A DNA stretch of 64,000 bases from Dyadobacter flavalbus. GTDB taxonomy: Bacteria > Bacteroidota > Bacteroidia > Cytophagales > Spirosomataceae. Position numbers and translations under genes: made by a program. Location: NCBI RefSeq assembly GCF_006149045.1, contig NZ_VBSN01000006.1, forward strand, positions 62,001 to 126,000. The letters run 5' to 3'. How positions within the stretch are numbered: the first letter of the stretch is position 1; each line of letters opens with the position of its first letter. The notes under the pieces were generated by a model. It saw only the letters and a list, made by a program, of their open reading frames with translations, made no database searches and had not been told where the DNA came from. This document shows, one piece after another, positions 54,340 to 63,173 of the stretch.

Positions 54340-54617
54340 AAAAAATATTGGTTATTACCGGTTTAATCATTTCATGCATTCTGACCAGTTCGAATGTATG
54401 GGCGCAATGCGCCATGTGCCGCGGTACAGTAGAAAGTTCAATGGGAAATGGTCGCAATAATGTAGGTGTCGGACTAAATACAGGAATTCTGTTTCTGTTT
54501 GTCATGCCTTATTTACTTGTAGCAGTTATTGGGTATTTATGGTACCGCAACAGCAGACGAAACATGCAGGAACGTCAGTTTGTAACTTCGCGCGTGAAGT
54601 CTGCATTCCAAAGCTGA
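54336..54617 (+). CDS. small exported CxxC membrane protein, possible oxidase assembly factor
   Basis: A 93-residue protein: signal peptide (1-23, ending VWA), then CAMC (Cys25-Cys28) at the very start of the mature protein, a short polar segment, one membrane helix (about 49-70) and a basic tail. The predicted topology puts the CxxC at the periplasmic surface. It overlaps DUF420 by ATGA, so it is translationally coupled. I do not recognise a named family, but its place at the end of the oxidase operon suggests copper or thiol handling for the oxidase. Confidence 0.75.
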   Translation: MKKILVITGLIISCILTSSNVWAQCAMCRGTVESSMGNGRNNVGVGLNTGILFLFVMPYLLVAVIGYLWYRNSRRNMQERQFVTSRVKSAFQS

Positions 54618-54641
54618 GTTACTCACATTAATCTTTCTAAG

Positions 54642-54670
54642 AGCGAAGCCCACAGGGTTTCGCTTTTTTT
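54642..54670 (+). terminator. terminator of the respiratory operon
   Basis: AGCGAAGCCC (54642-54651) pairs with GGGTTTCGCT (54655-54664, one G-U) around an ACA loop and is followed by seven T. It lies 24 nt after the last gene of the operon. Confidence 0.93.
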
Positions 54671-54745
54671 ATGTAAAATCAAATTAATAATTCCTGTTCA
54701 AAGCGTAGAAAAGTACATCCCGGACTTTAATCAGAAACCTGTATT

Positions 54746-57268
54746 ATGCGATTTATACGTCTACTGCTGCTATTTATTATTTCAGTGCAACTGGATGCAC
54801 AGACAGTTTCAACATCCAGGCCATGGACATATTGGTGGTGGATGGGAAATGCAGTTACTAAAAAAGATATTTCAGCTCAATTGGAATATTTTAAAAAAGC
54901 AGGAATTGGGGGTGTACACATCATTCCAATTTACGGAGCAAAGGGCTATGAATCCGGCTACATTCCTTTTCTAAGCCCCGAATGGATTGATGTAATGCAA
55001 TATACCATTCAGGAAGGCAGCCGGATGGGAATTGGCGTAGACATGACAACGGGAACAGGCTGGCCATTCGGAGGACCAAATGTATCAATAGATCTGGCAG
55101 CAAAAAATATGAAGCCAGTAAATGGTAAGTTGGTTATCACGCCGACGCAACAAAAGGTAAAACGGGCCGCACCCGGCGGTGAAGGCTACGTGCTTGATCC
55201 TTTTCATTCTTCTGCTATGGCACAATACCTTTCAAGGTTTGATTCTGCATTTAGAACCGTAAAGTATTTGCCACGGTCCATGTACAATGATTCCTATGAA
55301 GCATATGGTGCCAACTGGACCGATGATTTTCCGGAAGAATTCAGAAAAAGAAGAGGGTACGAGATTGAAAAACAACAATCGCTTTTAATCGATTCAACAA
55401 ATAACGAAGACGGAGTTCTTGTAAAAATAGATTATCATCAGACTTTGGCGGAGCTGCTGAGAGAAAGGTATGCTTTACCATGGACGCAGTGGAGCAAAGC
55501 GCATGGATTTCTGACGCGTTATCAGGCACACGGTTCTCCGGGCAATTTACTGGATCTTTATGAAACAGCAGATATTCCGGAAACCGAATCCTTTGGTACA
55601 AGCCGCTTTGCCATTCCCGGACTCCGCATTGATCCGGATTACAGTATTGATCAGTTTGGAACGCCAAACCCGCTTGCCATGAAGTTTGCTTCTTCAGCTG
55701 CCCATTTTTCAGGAAAAAAACTGGTGAGTTCCGAAACGGGAACTTGGCTTGCCAATCACTTCAAAGTTTCCCTGTCGCAGATTAAGCCGCAGATTGATGA
55801 GCTTTTTACAGCCGGAATCAATCACATTTTTTATCACGGAACAACTTATTCACCGGAGAACGAAGCGTATCCGGGCTGGCTTTTCTATGCTTCAACCAAT
55901 TTCGGAAAGAACTCACATTTTGCTGAACACTTTCCTTTACTGAATGATTATGTACAGCGTACGCAGGAACGGCTTCAGAACAGTATTTCCGACAATGATA
56001 TTCTGTTGTATTTCCCGATTCATGATCTTTGGGCAACGCCGGCCAAATCCGCCGGAAATGTGCATTTGCTTGAAGTGCATCATGTGGATCGCTGGCTTCT
56101 CGATTTGCCCTTCGGGCAACTTGCACAATGGCTCTGGAAAGAAGGCTTCACTTTCGATTACGTTTCCGATTTACAGCTCAGCAGATTGAAAGTTGATGAA
56201 AAAGGTAACCTTTTTACAGGAAAGACATCCTATAAGACGATTCTGATTCCGGCCGGCACCTTTATGCCCGAAGAGACACTGGCAGAGCTGAAAAGATTGT
56301 CAGCAGCGGGCGCCAGCATTATTTTTGATCAACATATTCCAGCCAAAGTAACCGGCTATCAGAACCATGAAAACAGGCAGAAAAGCTTTGCTGATGACCT
56401 TAGTCAGTTGGTGAAAAGCAATAAAATCACAGTTTCAGGTGATCTTACAAAAGACCTGACTGCAAGTGGCGCTATGCAGGAAGAGTTATCCAGAAAGGGA
56501 CTTACGTTCATCCGGAAAAAAACCGCTGACGGAAAAACATTTTACTTTGTAGCCAATCTCGGAAGCACATTCAAAGAAGGCTGGATTGCAGTAAGTAAAT
56601 CAGAAGTACTCTCAAAGTATGATCCATTGCGAGGTGAATCGTCATTGTCTTATCGAATCAGCAAAGACAAAAAGAAAGAAATATTCTTGTCTTTGCTTCC
56701 GGGCCAATCCTGCTTTTTACAGGAACCCGCAGGAAAGTCGGACACTTCGGTTGAAAATCGGAAATCAGAAGAATTTACAATAAAAGGAAACTGGGAACTG
56801 ACGTTTCTGAAAGGCCGTCCAAATGTTCCTGCCGCTACGAAGTTGAATGAGATGAAATCATGGACAATGCTTCCGGATTCTGCAATTTATTTTTCAGGAA
56901 CGGCATGCTATAAAATCACTTTTGATGTACCTCGGCAATTGCTTGGCAGCAAATCCGTATTACTTGATCTTGGCGACGTCAGAGAAGTGGCTACGGTTCG
57001 ATTGAACGGGAAGTCTGTCGGAACGGCATGGAGCATTCCGTTTCAGCTTCCTTTGAGTAAAGACCTGAAAGAAAAAGGGAATATCCTGGAAATAGAAATA
57101 ACCAATCTTTCAGCCAATTACATGCGCTTGCGCGATCAGCAGAAACCGGAATGGAAAAAGTTCAACGACATCAATATTGTTGATATAACCTATCAAAAAT
57201 TTGACGCAGCAAAATGGGAACCCATGCCCTCGGGTTTGCTCGGACCGGTTAAACTGATTTATTACTGA
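54746..57268 (+). CDS. exported glycoside hydrolase, GH106-like (alpha-L-rhamnosidase type)
   Basis: An 840-residue protein with a signal peptide (about 1-18, ending LDAQ). The start of the mature protein, WTYWWWMGNAVTKKDISAQLEYFKKAGIGGVHIIP, is typical of large Bacteroidota hydrolases of the GH106 type, followed by YGAKGYESGYIPFLSPEW and the GTGWPFGGP motif. A C-terminal jelly-roll domain (about residues 690-835) resembles the sugar-binding domain of GH2 enzymes, with RLNGKSVGTAW. It probably cleaves rhamnosides from plant or bacterial polysaccharides. No SusC/SusD pair or regulator is adjacent. It ends 4 bp from the convergent murI. Confidence 0.85.
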   Translation: MRFIRLLLLFIISVQLDAQTVSTSRPWTYWWWMGNAVTKKDISAQLEYFKKAGIGGVHIIPIYGAKGYESGYIPFLSPEWIDVMQYTIQEGSRMGIGVDMTTGTGWPFGGPNVSIDLAAKNMKPVNGKLVITPTQQKVKRAAPGGEGYVLDPFHSSAMAQYLSRFDSAFRTVKYLPRSMYNDSYEAYGANWTDDFPEEFRKRRGYEIEKQQSLLIDSTNNEDGVLVKIDYHQTLAELLRERYALPWTQWSKAHGFLTRYQAHGSPGNLLDLYETADIPETESFGTSRFAIPGLRIDPDYSIDQFGTPNPLAMKFASSAAHFSGKKLVSSETGTWLANHFKVSLSQIKPQIDELFTAGINHIFYHGTTYSPENEAYPGWLFYASTNFGKNSHFAEHFPLLNDYVQRTQERLQNSISDNDILLYFPIHDLWATPAKSAGNVHLLEVHHVDRWLLDLPFGQLAQWLWKEGFTFDYVSDLQLSRLKVDEKGNLFTGKTSYKTILIPAGTFMPEETLAELKRLSAAGASIIFDQHIPAKVTGYQNHENRQKSFADDLSQLVKSNKITVSGDLTKDLTASGAMQEELSRKGLTFIRKKTADGKTFYFVANLGSTFKEGWIAVSKSEVLSKYDPLRGESSLSYRISKDKKKEIFLSLLPGQSCFLQEPAGKSDTSVENRKSEEFTIKGNWELTFLKGRPNVPAATKLNEMKSWTMLPDSAIYFSGTACYKITFDVPRQLLGSKSVLLDLGDVREVATVRLNGKSVGTAWSIPFQLPLSKDLKEKGNILEIEITNLSANYMRLRDQQKPEWKKFNDINIVDITYQKFDAAKWEPMPSGLLGPVKLIYY

Positions 57269-57272
57269 CCGG

Positions 57273-58082
57273 TTATTCCCAAAGCGGATAATGTTCAAGC
57301 TGTATCTGACGACCGAAAAAAATGTTTGTGGATTGCTCGAAAGACAGCGTGTAATCTGAAACATAAAACGCCCGTTTTCCTTCACCTTTTTCATTGACAA
57401 GATAATGCTGTTCAAGCCAGGCTCGCAATGAATTAGCAACGATTTCGGAAGTATCCAGTATTTCAACAAATTCACTGTAAAAATTACTGATCTGTTTTTT
57501 GATAAGCGGGTAATGCGTACAGCCCAGAATCAATGCTTCAATATCGGACAGAGATACATCTGAAAGATAACTTGCAATGATACTTTCACTGATGTTATTG
57601 TCAAAAAAACCTTCCTCGATCATAGGCGCAAGCAAAGGTGTTGCAAGGGATTTCAAATGAATGCTTTTTCCAATCGCGTCCACTTTCTTTTTGTAAACAT
57701 TGGAAAGCACGGTCTGTTTGGTTCCGATCAGACCGATTGTTTTCCCTTCATAATGCTCTTTGATATAATCAACAACCGGATCAATTACATTCATGACTTT
57801 TGCCTTGCTTCCGACATATTCCCGGACAAGCTCGTAAGCTGCGGCCGAAGCTGAGTTGCATGCAATCAGGATCAGTTTACAATTTTGCTGTAAAAGCATA
57901 TTGCATATTTTGATAGAATAAGCCTGAATGGCAGCAGTGGATTTATCCCCGTAAGGAAGATGCGCAGTATCGCCGAAGTAAATGGTATTTTCCTGAGGTA
58001 AAAGCCGGGTTACGGCGCTGGCGACAGTCATACCGCCAATACCGCTGTCAAAAATCCCGATAGGTGCTGATGAATCAAACAT
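57273..58082 (-). CDS. murI: glutamate racemase
   Basis: A 269-residue racemase that supplies D-glutamate for peptidoglycan, the substrate of MurD encoded at 22582. Both catalytic cysteine motifs are present: ACNSAS (Cys75) and LGCTHYP (Cys188), with FDSGIGGMTV at the N-terminus and DSG and GDTAHLPYG near residue 40. It is isolated from the division cluster. It is convergent with the hydrolase and I see no terminator between them. Confidence 0.95.
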   Translation of the reverse strand: MFDSSAPIGIFDSGIGGMTVASAVTRLLPQENTIYFGDTAHLPYGDKSTAAIQAYSIKICNMLLQQNCKLILIACNSASAAAYELVREYVGSKAKVMNVIDPVVDYIKEHYEGKTIGLIGTKQTVLSNVYKKKVDAIGKSIHLKSLATPLLAPMIEEGFFDNNISESIIASYLSDVSLSDIEALILGCTHYPLIKKQISNFYSEFVEILDTSEIVANSLRAWLEQHYLVNEKGEGKRAFYVSDYTLSFEQSTNIFFGRQIQLEHYPLWE

Positions 58083-58359
58083 ATTGAAATAAAAAAGGAC
58101 TTTTCATGATTGTCAAATATATTGCTCAAAACTAAAAGAACGGGTTTAATAAAGTTTTTATATCTGAATAAATATAATCGGAAACGGGCAGCCAAAAAGC
58201 GGTAGTATCTAAGAGTCTATAAATGAATACCCTGCTCATTCGGAAAAAGAGATGTTTTAAAATAAAAAAATCTGTACTGAAAAAAAACGTAAAATTTTAA
58301 TGCAGCATGCAACCTCGGGAATCGGAATAAGCATCTTGCTGTTGAAACCACCAAAATAA

Positions 58360-58950
58360 ATGGGTCGACTTCTATCATTTTTCAGTAACGAAGCACAGCT
58401 TGTAAAGGCGCTCAGGAAAGACGATCCGAAAGCGCAGCGGCAAGTCTATGATAAATACAGCGCTCGCATGCTGGGTTTGTGCTTTCGTTATATATGCGAT
58501 GATATGGCAGCCGAGGATGTAATGGTGGAAGGGTTTTTGAAGGTATTTGGTAAAATTGATCAGTATAGCGGCGAAGGGAGTTTTGAAGGATGGATCCGCA
58601 GGATTATGGTCAATGAAGCACTTGGTTATCTGAGAAGGCAAAAAAGGATACTTGAAGATACTTTATCCGAAGAGGCCGTTAACGTTCCGGATTACGCAAG
58701 TGCAGACCAGCAGCTGGAAGCGGAAGAACTGCTGAAACTGATTGAAGAGTTGCCGGTGGGTTACCGCACCGTTTTCAACCTGTACGCCATTGAAGGATAT
58801 GCGCACATTGAAATAGCTCAGATGCTGGGGGTTACGGAAAGTACTTCCAAGTCACAGTTACACCGGGCAAGAGCGATGTTGCAGAAAATGGTTTCTGATT
58901 GGGATAATGATTTTAAAAAAAAAGTAGCATATGAAAAAGCATCCTGTTGA
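58360..58950 (+). CDS. sigma-70 family RNA polymerase sigma factor (ECF type)
   Basis: A 196-residue sigma factor with regions 2 and 4. Region 2 shows AEDVMVEGFLKVFGKIDQYSGEGSFEGWIRRIMVNEALGYLR and region 4 the motif YAHIEIAQMLGVTESTSKSQLHRARAML. This FEGWIRRI variant is common in Bacteroidota. It overlaps the next gene by 20 bp. The neighbouring pair of genes suggests that it is controlled by an anti-sigma factor and an envelope signal. Confidence 0.92.
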   Translation: MGRLLSFFSNEAQLVKALRKDDPKAQRQVYDKYSARMLGLCFRYICDDMAAEDVMVEGFLKVFGKIDQYSGEGSFEGWIRRIMVNEALGYLRRQKRILEDTLSEEAVNVPDYASADQQLEAEELLKLIEELPVGYRTVFNLYAIEGYAHIEIAQMLGVTESTSKSQLHRARAMLQKMVSDWDNDFKKKVAYEKASC

Positions 58951-59725
58951 TGATCTTTTTAAACAGAAGCTGTCGGAATGGGATAAAAAACCTTCTTCTT
59001 CGGCCTGGGAAAAGATTCAGAAGGAAAATAGAAACGATCGGAAAGTGATTATCTGGCCCTGGTATGCAGCTGCGAGTGTAATAATAACCTTGATTGCAGG
59101 ATATGCAGTCTGGAAATACAATGGCCATGCAACGATACCGGATAAAAATACAAACAGGCTGGCAGTTACGGCCAGAAACATGCCTGCTGATGCGGTAGTC
59201 AGCCAAGTTGAACAAGACAGTTCTGATCATAAACTGGCTATTTCTGAAAAAAAGACAGAGATCAGAATAAGCAGAAAAGAGCCAAAGAGAATGCCGCATA
59301 AGGTTGATTTACCGCAAGAGTATCCAGGTGAAAAAGAAACTATTCTTGCCTTGAAAGAAGCGGAACCTGCCATTGTTGAACAGGAAATTGTTCGCGAAGA
59401 AATTACTGTAAACATAAAACCAGAAATCCAGCCTCTATCTGTTGAAGCTGTTGCAAGTCAACCGAAAACAAAAGAAAACGAGCCTTCAAGAACAATCGTA
59501 ATAGCCGTTGAAGCCCAGAGTAATGAAGAAGACAAACCCAAGATTTCAAAGTTTTCACGTGTATTTCGCCAGCTGAAAAATGCGAGAGCCGGCGAACAGG
59601 TGAACTGGGAAGAAGTTGGTTTTAATCCTAAAAGTCTCGTTGCAAAAGTAGACGACCGCTTGCGCAACGGAGAAGAAAAATTGTCAGAAAAGTACCATCA
59701 TCTTAAAGAAAAAACAAAATTGTAA
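58931..59725 (+). CDS. putative anti-sigma factor, single-span membrane protein
   Basis: A 264-residue protein I can place only by context and topology. The N-terminus (about 45 residues) is cytosolic with the repeated Bacteroidota pattern LSEWDKKPSSSAWEKIQ, then one membrane helix (about 42-60), then a charged, Glu/Lys-rich periplasmic segment that looks disordered. This is the layout of Bacteroidota anti-sigma factors, where the cytosolic part binds sigma. Its ATG lies within the sigma gene, so the two are translationally coupled. Confidence 0.7.
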   Translation: MKKHPVDDLFKQKLSEWDKKPSSSAWEKIQKENRNDRKVIIWPWYAAASVIITLIAGYAVWKYNGHATIPDKNTNRLAVTARNMPADAVVSQVEQDSSDHKLAISEKKTEIRISRKEPKRMPHKVDLPQEYPGEKETILALKEAEPAIVEQEIVREEITVNIKPEIQPLSVEAVASQPKTKENEPSRTIVIAVEAQSNEEDKPKISKFSRVFRQLKNARAGEQVNWEEVGFNPKSLVAKVDDRLRNGEEKLSEKYHHLKEKTKL

Positions 59726-59737
59726 TCTGTATTGGCC

Positions 59738-60841
59738 ATGAAAACGAAACGATATTTTACATTTATTCTAATCCTGTTTTTTATAAGCGTGAACGCCTAT
59801 GCTGCAAACCGGCAAATGGACAGGCATTCTACGGAAAAGGACTCCATCATTGTCACATTCGGCGATAAAACACGTCTGATCATTTACGGAGAAAATAGAA
59901 AAGAGTTGGACAAAATCATGAAATATGATCTAAATGCCTTGCTGAGTGACCTGAAAATACGTCTGGATAGCACACAATCGGACACGACGTACTTGCGGGA
60001 AGAAGTTAATGGAAATAAATATCTGAAAGATAAAACAGACAACGATAAAGATTACGTACGGATTGGACTGCGGGGCATCCATATTAAAGACGGTGATACC
60101 GAAGTAACGATCAATGCAAAAGGCGTGGAAGTACATGATGATGGCAATTCCGTATCGACTGATTCGACTTACGAGCGAAAAGGAAAACGATTCTATAAAA
60201 AGAACTGGAATTCCAGTCCGCGTAAAGGTTTCAACATTGCCTTAGGCCTGAATACCTATGGAACAAATGAAACAACGACGGGTTACACAAAATCGGATTA
60301 TGACCTGCGGCCATTCGGATCACGTTTTGTAAGCCTGGGTTATATTGCAAGTACAACCGTTATCCGTGGTAAAAATGCCAGATTACATCTTGATTTCGGA
60401 GTAGATTTTTCATGGTACAACCTGATGTTTGACGGCAACAACACCATTACAAAAGATGCTTCACGAGTATATTTTCCGTTGATCACCGATGATGAAGGAA
60501 ATGAAATCAACATGAAAAAGAGCAAACTGACTGTTCCTTACGTCAATCTTTCCATTATGCCGACGCTGAGTTTTTCAAGGTCTTTTGTTTCTTACATCAG
60601 TGCAGGTGTTTATGGAGGTTATCGTTTGGGAAGTTATACCAAACTGCGACAGGAAGGAAGCAAAGATGTTGATCATGTTCGACAGAATTTCCATATAGAG
60701 GATTTGAGGTATGGATTGGGCGCTGAAATTGGTTTGAGGAATTTCCCGGATTTATTTGTGACTTATGATCTGAACAAGCTTTATGAGGAGAGCAAAGGCC
60801 CTTCAGTCAGAATGCTGAGCTTTGGAGTAAGGTTATTTTAA
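59738..60841 (+). CDS. exported outer-membrane beta-barrel-like protein
   Basis: A 367-residue protein with a signal peptide (about 1-22, ending AYAA). The first 150 residues are polar and contain several short repeated patterns; from about residue 165 the sequence has amphipathic strands (GFNIALGLNTYG, RFVSLGYIASTTVI, RLHLDFGVDFSWYN) ending in an aromatic-terminated strand (MLSFGVRLF), a beta-barrel signature. It is the third gene of the sigma/anti-sigma operon, so it may be the sensor or the main target. An in-frame TTG two codons upstream was discounted. Confidence 0.75.
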   Translation: MKTKRYFTFILILFFISVNAYAANRQMDRHSTEKDSIIVTFGDKTRLIIYGENRKELDKIMKYDLNALLSDLKIRLDSTQSDTTYLREEVNGNKYLKDKTDNDKDYVRIGLRGIHIKDGDTEVTINAKGVEVHDDGNSVSTDSTYERKGKRFYKKNWNSSPRKGFNIALGLNTYGTNETTTGYTKSDYDLRPFGSRFVSLGYIASTTVIRGKNARLHLDFGVDFSWYNLMFDGNNTITKDASRVYFPLITDDEGNEINMKKSKLTVPYVNLSIMPTLSFSRSFVSYISAGVYGGYRLGSYTKLRQEGSKDVDHVRQNFHIEDLRYGLGAEIGLRNFPDLFVTYDLNKLYEESKGPSVRMLSFGVRLF

Positions 60842-60859
60842 AAATAAAATAGTGCTTAT

Positions 60860-60882
60860 AATGGCTGCAAACGGCATTTTTT
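60860..60882 (+). terminator. weak terminator after the barrel gene
   Basis: AATG(G)CTG (60860-60867) pairs with the segment CGGCATT (60872-60878), with one bulged G and one G-U pair, around CAAA, then TTTTG. The stem is short; identification is tentative. Confidence 0.4.
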
Positions 60883-60923
60883 GTTTGAGCCACTAATTTT
60901 ATTTATTTTTTTTTCAAAAAGAA

Positions 60924-60954
60924 TTTGAGAATTTAAGAAAAGGGTATAATTTTG
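60924..60954 (+). promoter_or_regulatory. promoter of the tRNA-Tyr/tRNA-Gly unit
   Basis: TTTG (60924-60927), 19 nt, TAATTTTG (60947-60954): a close match to the consensus at the expected distance. The start would be near 60961, about 45 nt before tRNA-Tyr. Confidence 0.8.
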
Positions 60955-61006
60955 CGACTCCAAAAGTGAAACAAGCGGTTTTCACGGTTGTGTTGAAATG
61001 TTGTCT

Positions 61007-61089
61007 GGGGGTGTACCAGAGTGGCCAAATGGGGCAGACTGTAAATCTGCTGGTGTATGCCTACGGTGGTTCGAATCCATCCGCCCCCA
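61007..61089 (+). tRNA. tRNA-Tyr (anticodon GTA)
   Basis: The acceptor stem GGGGGTG (61007-61013) pairs with 61082-61088 (one G-U). The anticodon stem GCAGA/TCTGC holds CTGTAAA with GTA, and a long variable arm is present as expected for a type II tRNA. TTCGAAT forms the T-loop. CCA is not encoded. Confidence 0.96.
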
Positions 61090-61145
61090 CTGCCTATATG
61101 AAGTTGCTCCTGTTGATTACCAGTTCAGGAGAAGGCAAAACAAAT

Positions 61146-61218
61146 GCGGAAGTAGCTCAGCTGGTAGAGCGATAGCCTTCCAAGCTATAGGTCGCGAGTT
61201 CGAACCTCGTCTTCCGCT
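61146..61218 (+). tRNA. tRNA-Gly (anticodon TCC)
   Basis: Acceptor GCGGAAG (61146-61152) pairs with CTTCCGC (61211-61217). The anticodon stem ATAGC/GCTAT holds CTTCCAA with TCC. TTCGAAC forms the T-loop. It is about 57 nt after tRNA-Tyr and shares its promoter. CCA is not encoded. Confidence 0.96.
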
Positions 61219-61236
61219 CATATAGAAACACCATCG

Positions 61237-61286
61237 AAGCGATTAGCGAAAACATTCAATTGAAACTTTTTCGCTAATCGCTTTTT
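61237..61286 (+). terminator. terminator between tRNA-Gly and tRNA-Thr
   Basis: AAGCGATTAGCGAAAA (61237-61252) pairs with its exact complement at 61268-61283, and the T-run continues to 61286. It separates the Tyr-Gly unit from tRNA-Thr. Confidence 0.88.
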
Positions 61287-61303
61287 GGTTATAGTTTAAT
61301 TTT

Positions 61304-61375
<72 letters not shown>

Positions 61376-61571
61376 CAGAAAGGAGCATTTTTCTGATTGA
61401 AAATATCGGATTAAAAAAAGGTACGGTTTAAACCCGTTAAATGCCCCGGAGATTTTGGTTCTATGTATTTGGTGGTTGATTTGAAGCGCTTGGTATAATA
61501 AAGCTGAACAGAATCAATAATTAGTGTTTAATAAATTCGTAATAACTTTTAATTTTAAGCGTACTTAAGTC

Positions 61572-62759
61572 ATGGCAAAAGAGACGTTTGACCGCTCGAA
61601 ACCCCACGTAAATATCGGTACTATCGGGCACGTTGACCACGGTAAAACTACCCTTACAGCTGCTATCACAACTGTGTTGGCGAAAAAGGGTTTAGCAGTA
61701 CTTCGTGATTTCTCATCAATTGATAATGCACCTGAAGAGAAAGAACGTGGTATTACAATTAACACATCCCACGTTGAGTACGCGACAGCAAACCGTCACT
61801 ATGCTCACGTTGACTGTCCAGGTCACGCGGATTATGTAAAGAACATGGTAACTGGTGCTGCTCAGATGGACGGTGCTATCATCGTAGTTGCTGCGACAGA
61901 TGGTCCAATGCCACAAACTCGTGAGCACATCCTTTTGGCTCGTCAGGTAGGTGTTCCTCAGCTTGTTGTATTCATGAATAAAGTGGATATGGTTGATGAT
62001 CCTGAACTTCTTGAACTTGTTGAAATGGAAATTCGCGAGCTTTTGAGTTTCTATGATTACGATGGTGACAACATTCCAGTTATTCAGGGTTCTGCTCTGG
62101 GTGGACTGAATGGCGAAGAAAAATGGGTTAAAACGATAGAAGATTTGATGGATGCTGTTGACAGCTACATTCCAATTCCTCCACGTATGACAGATCTTCC
62201 TTTCCTTATGCCTGTAGAAGACGTATTCTCGATCACTGGTCGCGGTACTGTTGCAACTGGCCGTATTGAAAGAGGTGTTATTAACTCTGGTGATGCAGTT
62301 GATATTCTTGGTATGGGTGCAGAAGGTCTTAAATCTACCGTTACTGGTGTTGAGATGTTCCGCAAAATCCTTGACCGTGGAGAAGCTGGTGATAACGTAG
62401 GTCTTTTGCTTCGTGGTATCAACAAAGAAGATATCCGTCGTGGAATGGTAATTTGCAAGCCAGGTTCCGTTAAGCCACATGCTGCATTCAAAGGTGAGGT
62501 TTATGTTCTTTCAAAAGAAGAAGGTGGACGTCATACTCCATTCTTTAACAAATACCGCCCTCAGTTTTATTTCCGTACTACGGACGTAACTGGCGAAATT
62601 TCACTTCCTGCAGGTGTTGAAATGGTAATGCCAGGTGATAACATCACAATTGATGTGAAATTGATCAACAAGATTGCTATGGAAAAAGGTCTTCGTTTTG
62701 CGATTCGTGAAGGTGGACGTACCGTAGGTGCTGGTCAAGTAACTGAAATTCTAGATTAA
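61572..62759 (+). CDS. tuf: translation elongation factor Tu
   Basis: A 395-residue GTPase that brings aminoacyl-tRNA to the ribosome. G1 is [10 protein letters not shown]3 is [13 protein letters not shown]4 is NKVD (in [10 protein letters not shown]) and G5 is GSALGG. Domains 2 and 3 are complete, with [12 protein letters not shown] and the C-terminal [13 protein letters not shown]. The codon choice is more biased than in neighbours (GGT, CGT, GTT favoured), as expected for a highly expressed gene. tRNA-Thr lies 196 bp upstream, outside the coding region. Confidence 0.97.
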   Translation: MAKETFDRSKPHVNIGTIGHVDHGKTTLTAAITTVLAKKGLAVLRDFSSIDNAPEEKERGITINTSHVEYATANRHYAHVDCPGHADYVKNMVTGAAQMDGAIIVVAATDGPMPQTREHILLARQVGVPQLVVFMNKVDMVDDPELLELVEMEIRELLSFYDYDGDNIPVIQGSALGGLNGEEKWVKTIEDLMDAVDSYIPIPPRMTDLPFLMPVEDVFSITGRGTVATGRIERGVINSGDAVDILGMGAEGLKSTVTGVEMFRKILDRGEAGDNVGLLLRGINKEDIRRGMVICKPGSVKPHAAFKGEVYVLSKEEGGRHTPFFNKYRPQFYFRTTDVTGEISLPAGVEMVMPGDNITIDVKLINKIAMEKGLRFAIREGGRTVGAGQVTEILD

Positions 62760-62778
62760 TTGCAATAAGAATATTAAA

Positions 62779-62812
62779 CAAGTGCATTTCTTTAGAAATG
62801 CACTTGTTTTTT
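62779..62812 (+). terminator. terminator of tuf
   Basis: CAAGTGCATTTC (62779-62790) pairs with GAAATGCACTTG (62795-62806) around TTTA, followed by a run of T to 62812. It begins 19 nt after the tuf stop codon. Its right arm overlaps the -33 box of the next promoter. Confidence 0.93.
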
Positions 62813-62832
62813 GTAAATATATTGTATCTTTG
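62804..62832 (+). promoter_or_regulatory. promoter of tRNA-Trp-secE-nusG-rplK
   Basis: TTG (62804-62806), 18 nt, TATCTTTG (62825-62832), followed by CAGC. The -33 box lies inside the tuf terminator stem. Transcription would start near 62839, 22 nt before tRNA-Trp. Confidence 0.75.
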
Positions 62833-62860
62833 CAGCCCGAAACTTAGGGTTGTGTCAAAC

Positions 62861-62931
62861 ACGGGTGTAGTTCAAGGGTAGAATAGCGGTCTCCAAAACC
62901 GTTGATGGGAGTTCGAATCTCTCCACCCGTG
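62861..62931 (+). tRNA. tRNA-Trp (anticodon CCA)
   Basis: Acceptor ACGGGTG (62861-62867) pairs with CACCCGT (62924-62930), with G as discriminator. The anticodon loop CTCCAAA holds CCA. TTCGAAT forms the T-loop. It lies 17 nt before secE and is evidently part of the same transcript, an arrangement common in bacteria. Confidence 0.96.
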
Positions 62932-62948
62932 CATATTTAAAAAGGAAA

Positions 62949-63140
62949 ATGGAAAAATTTACTTCTTTTTTGAAAGCGTCTTGGGAAGAAATAACCCAGC
63001 ATGTTACATGGCCTCCTTTTAACGAGCTTCAGGCTAATACAACTTTGGTGCTTGTGGGATCTCTTATTTTTGCCTTTGTGGTAGGTGTAATGGATTTCGT
63101 ATTTGAAAATGCACTGAAGCTGTTTTACCAGTCTTTCTAA
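62949..63140 (+). CDS. secE: protein translocase subunit SecE
   Basis: A 63-residue SecE of the short one-helix type, an essential part of the SecYEG channel. The pattern FLKASWEEITQHVTWPPFNELQ precedes the single helix (about residues 34-55). It is followed by nusG after 33 bp, the usual order. Confidence 0.93.
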   Translation: MEKFTSFLKASWEEITQHVTWPPFNELQANTTLVLVGSLIFAFVVGVMDFVFENALKLFYQSF

Positions 63141-63173
63141 GGCTATTTATTGTAGCGGCAACCCCATAATAAT

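Noticed and set aside
61716..62480. A minus-strand open frame inside tuf
   Set aside because: It is a shadow of the strongly biased tuf codon use, rich in Asn, Thr and Ile, without a known fold.
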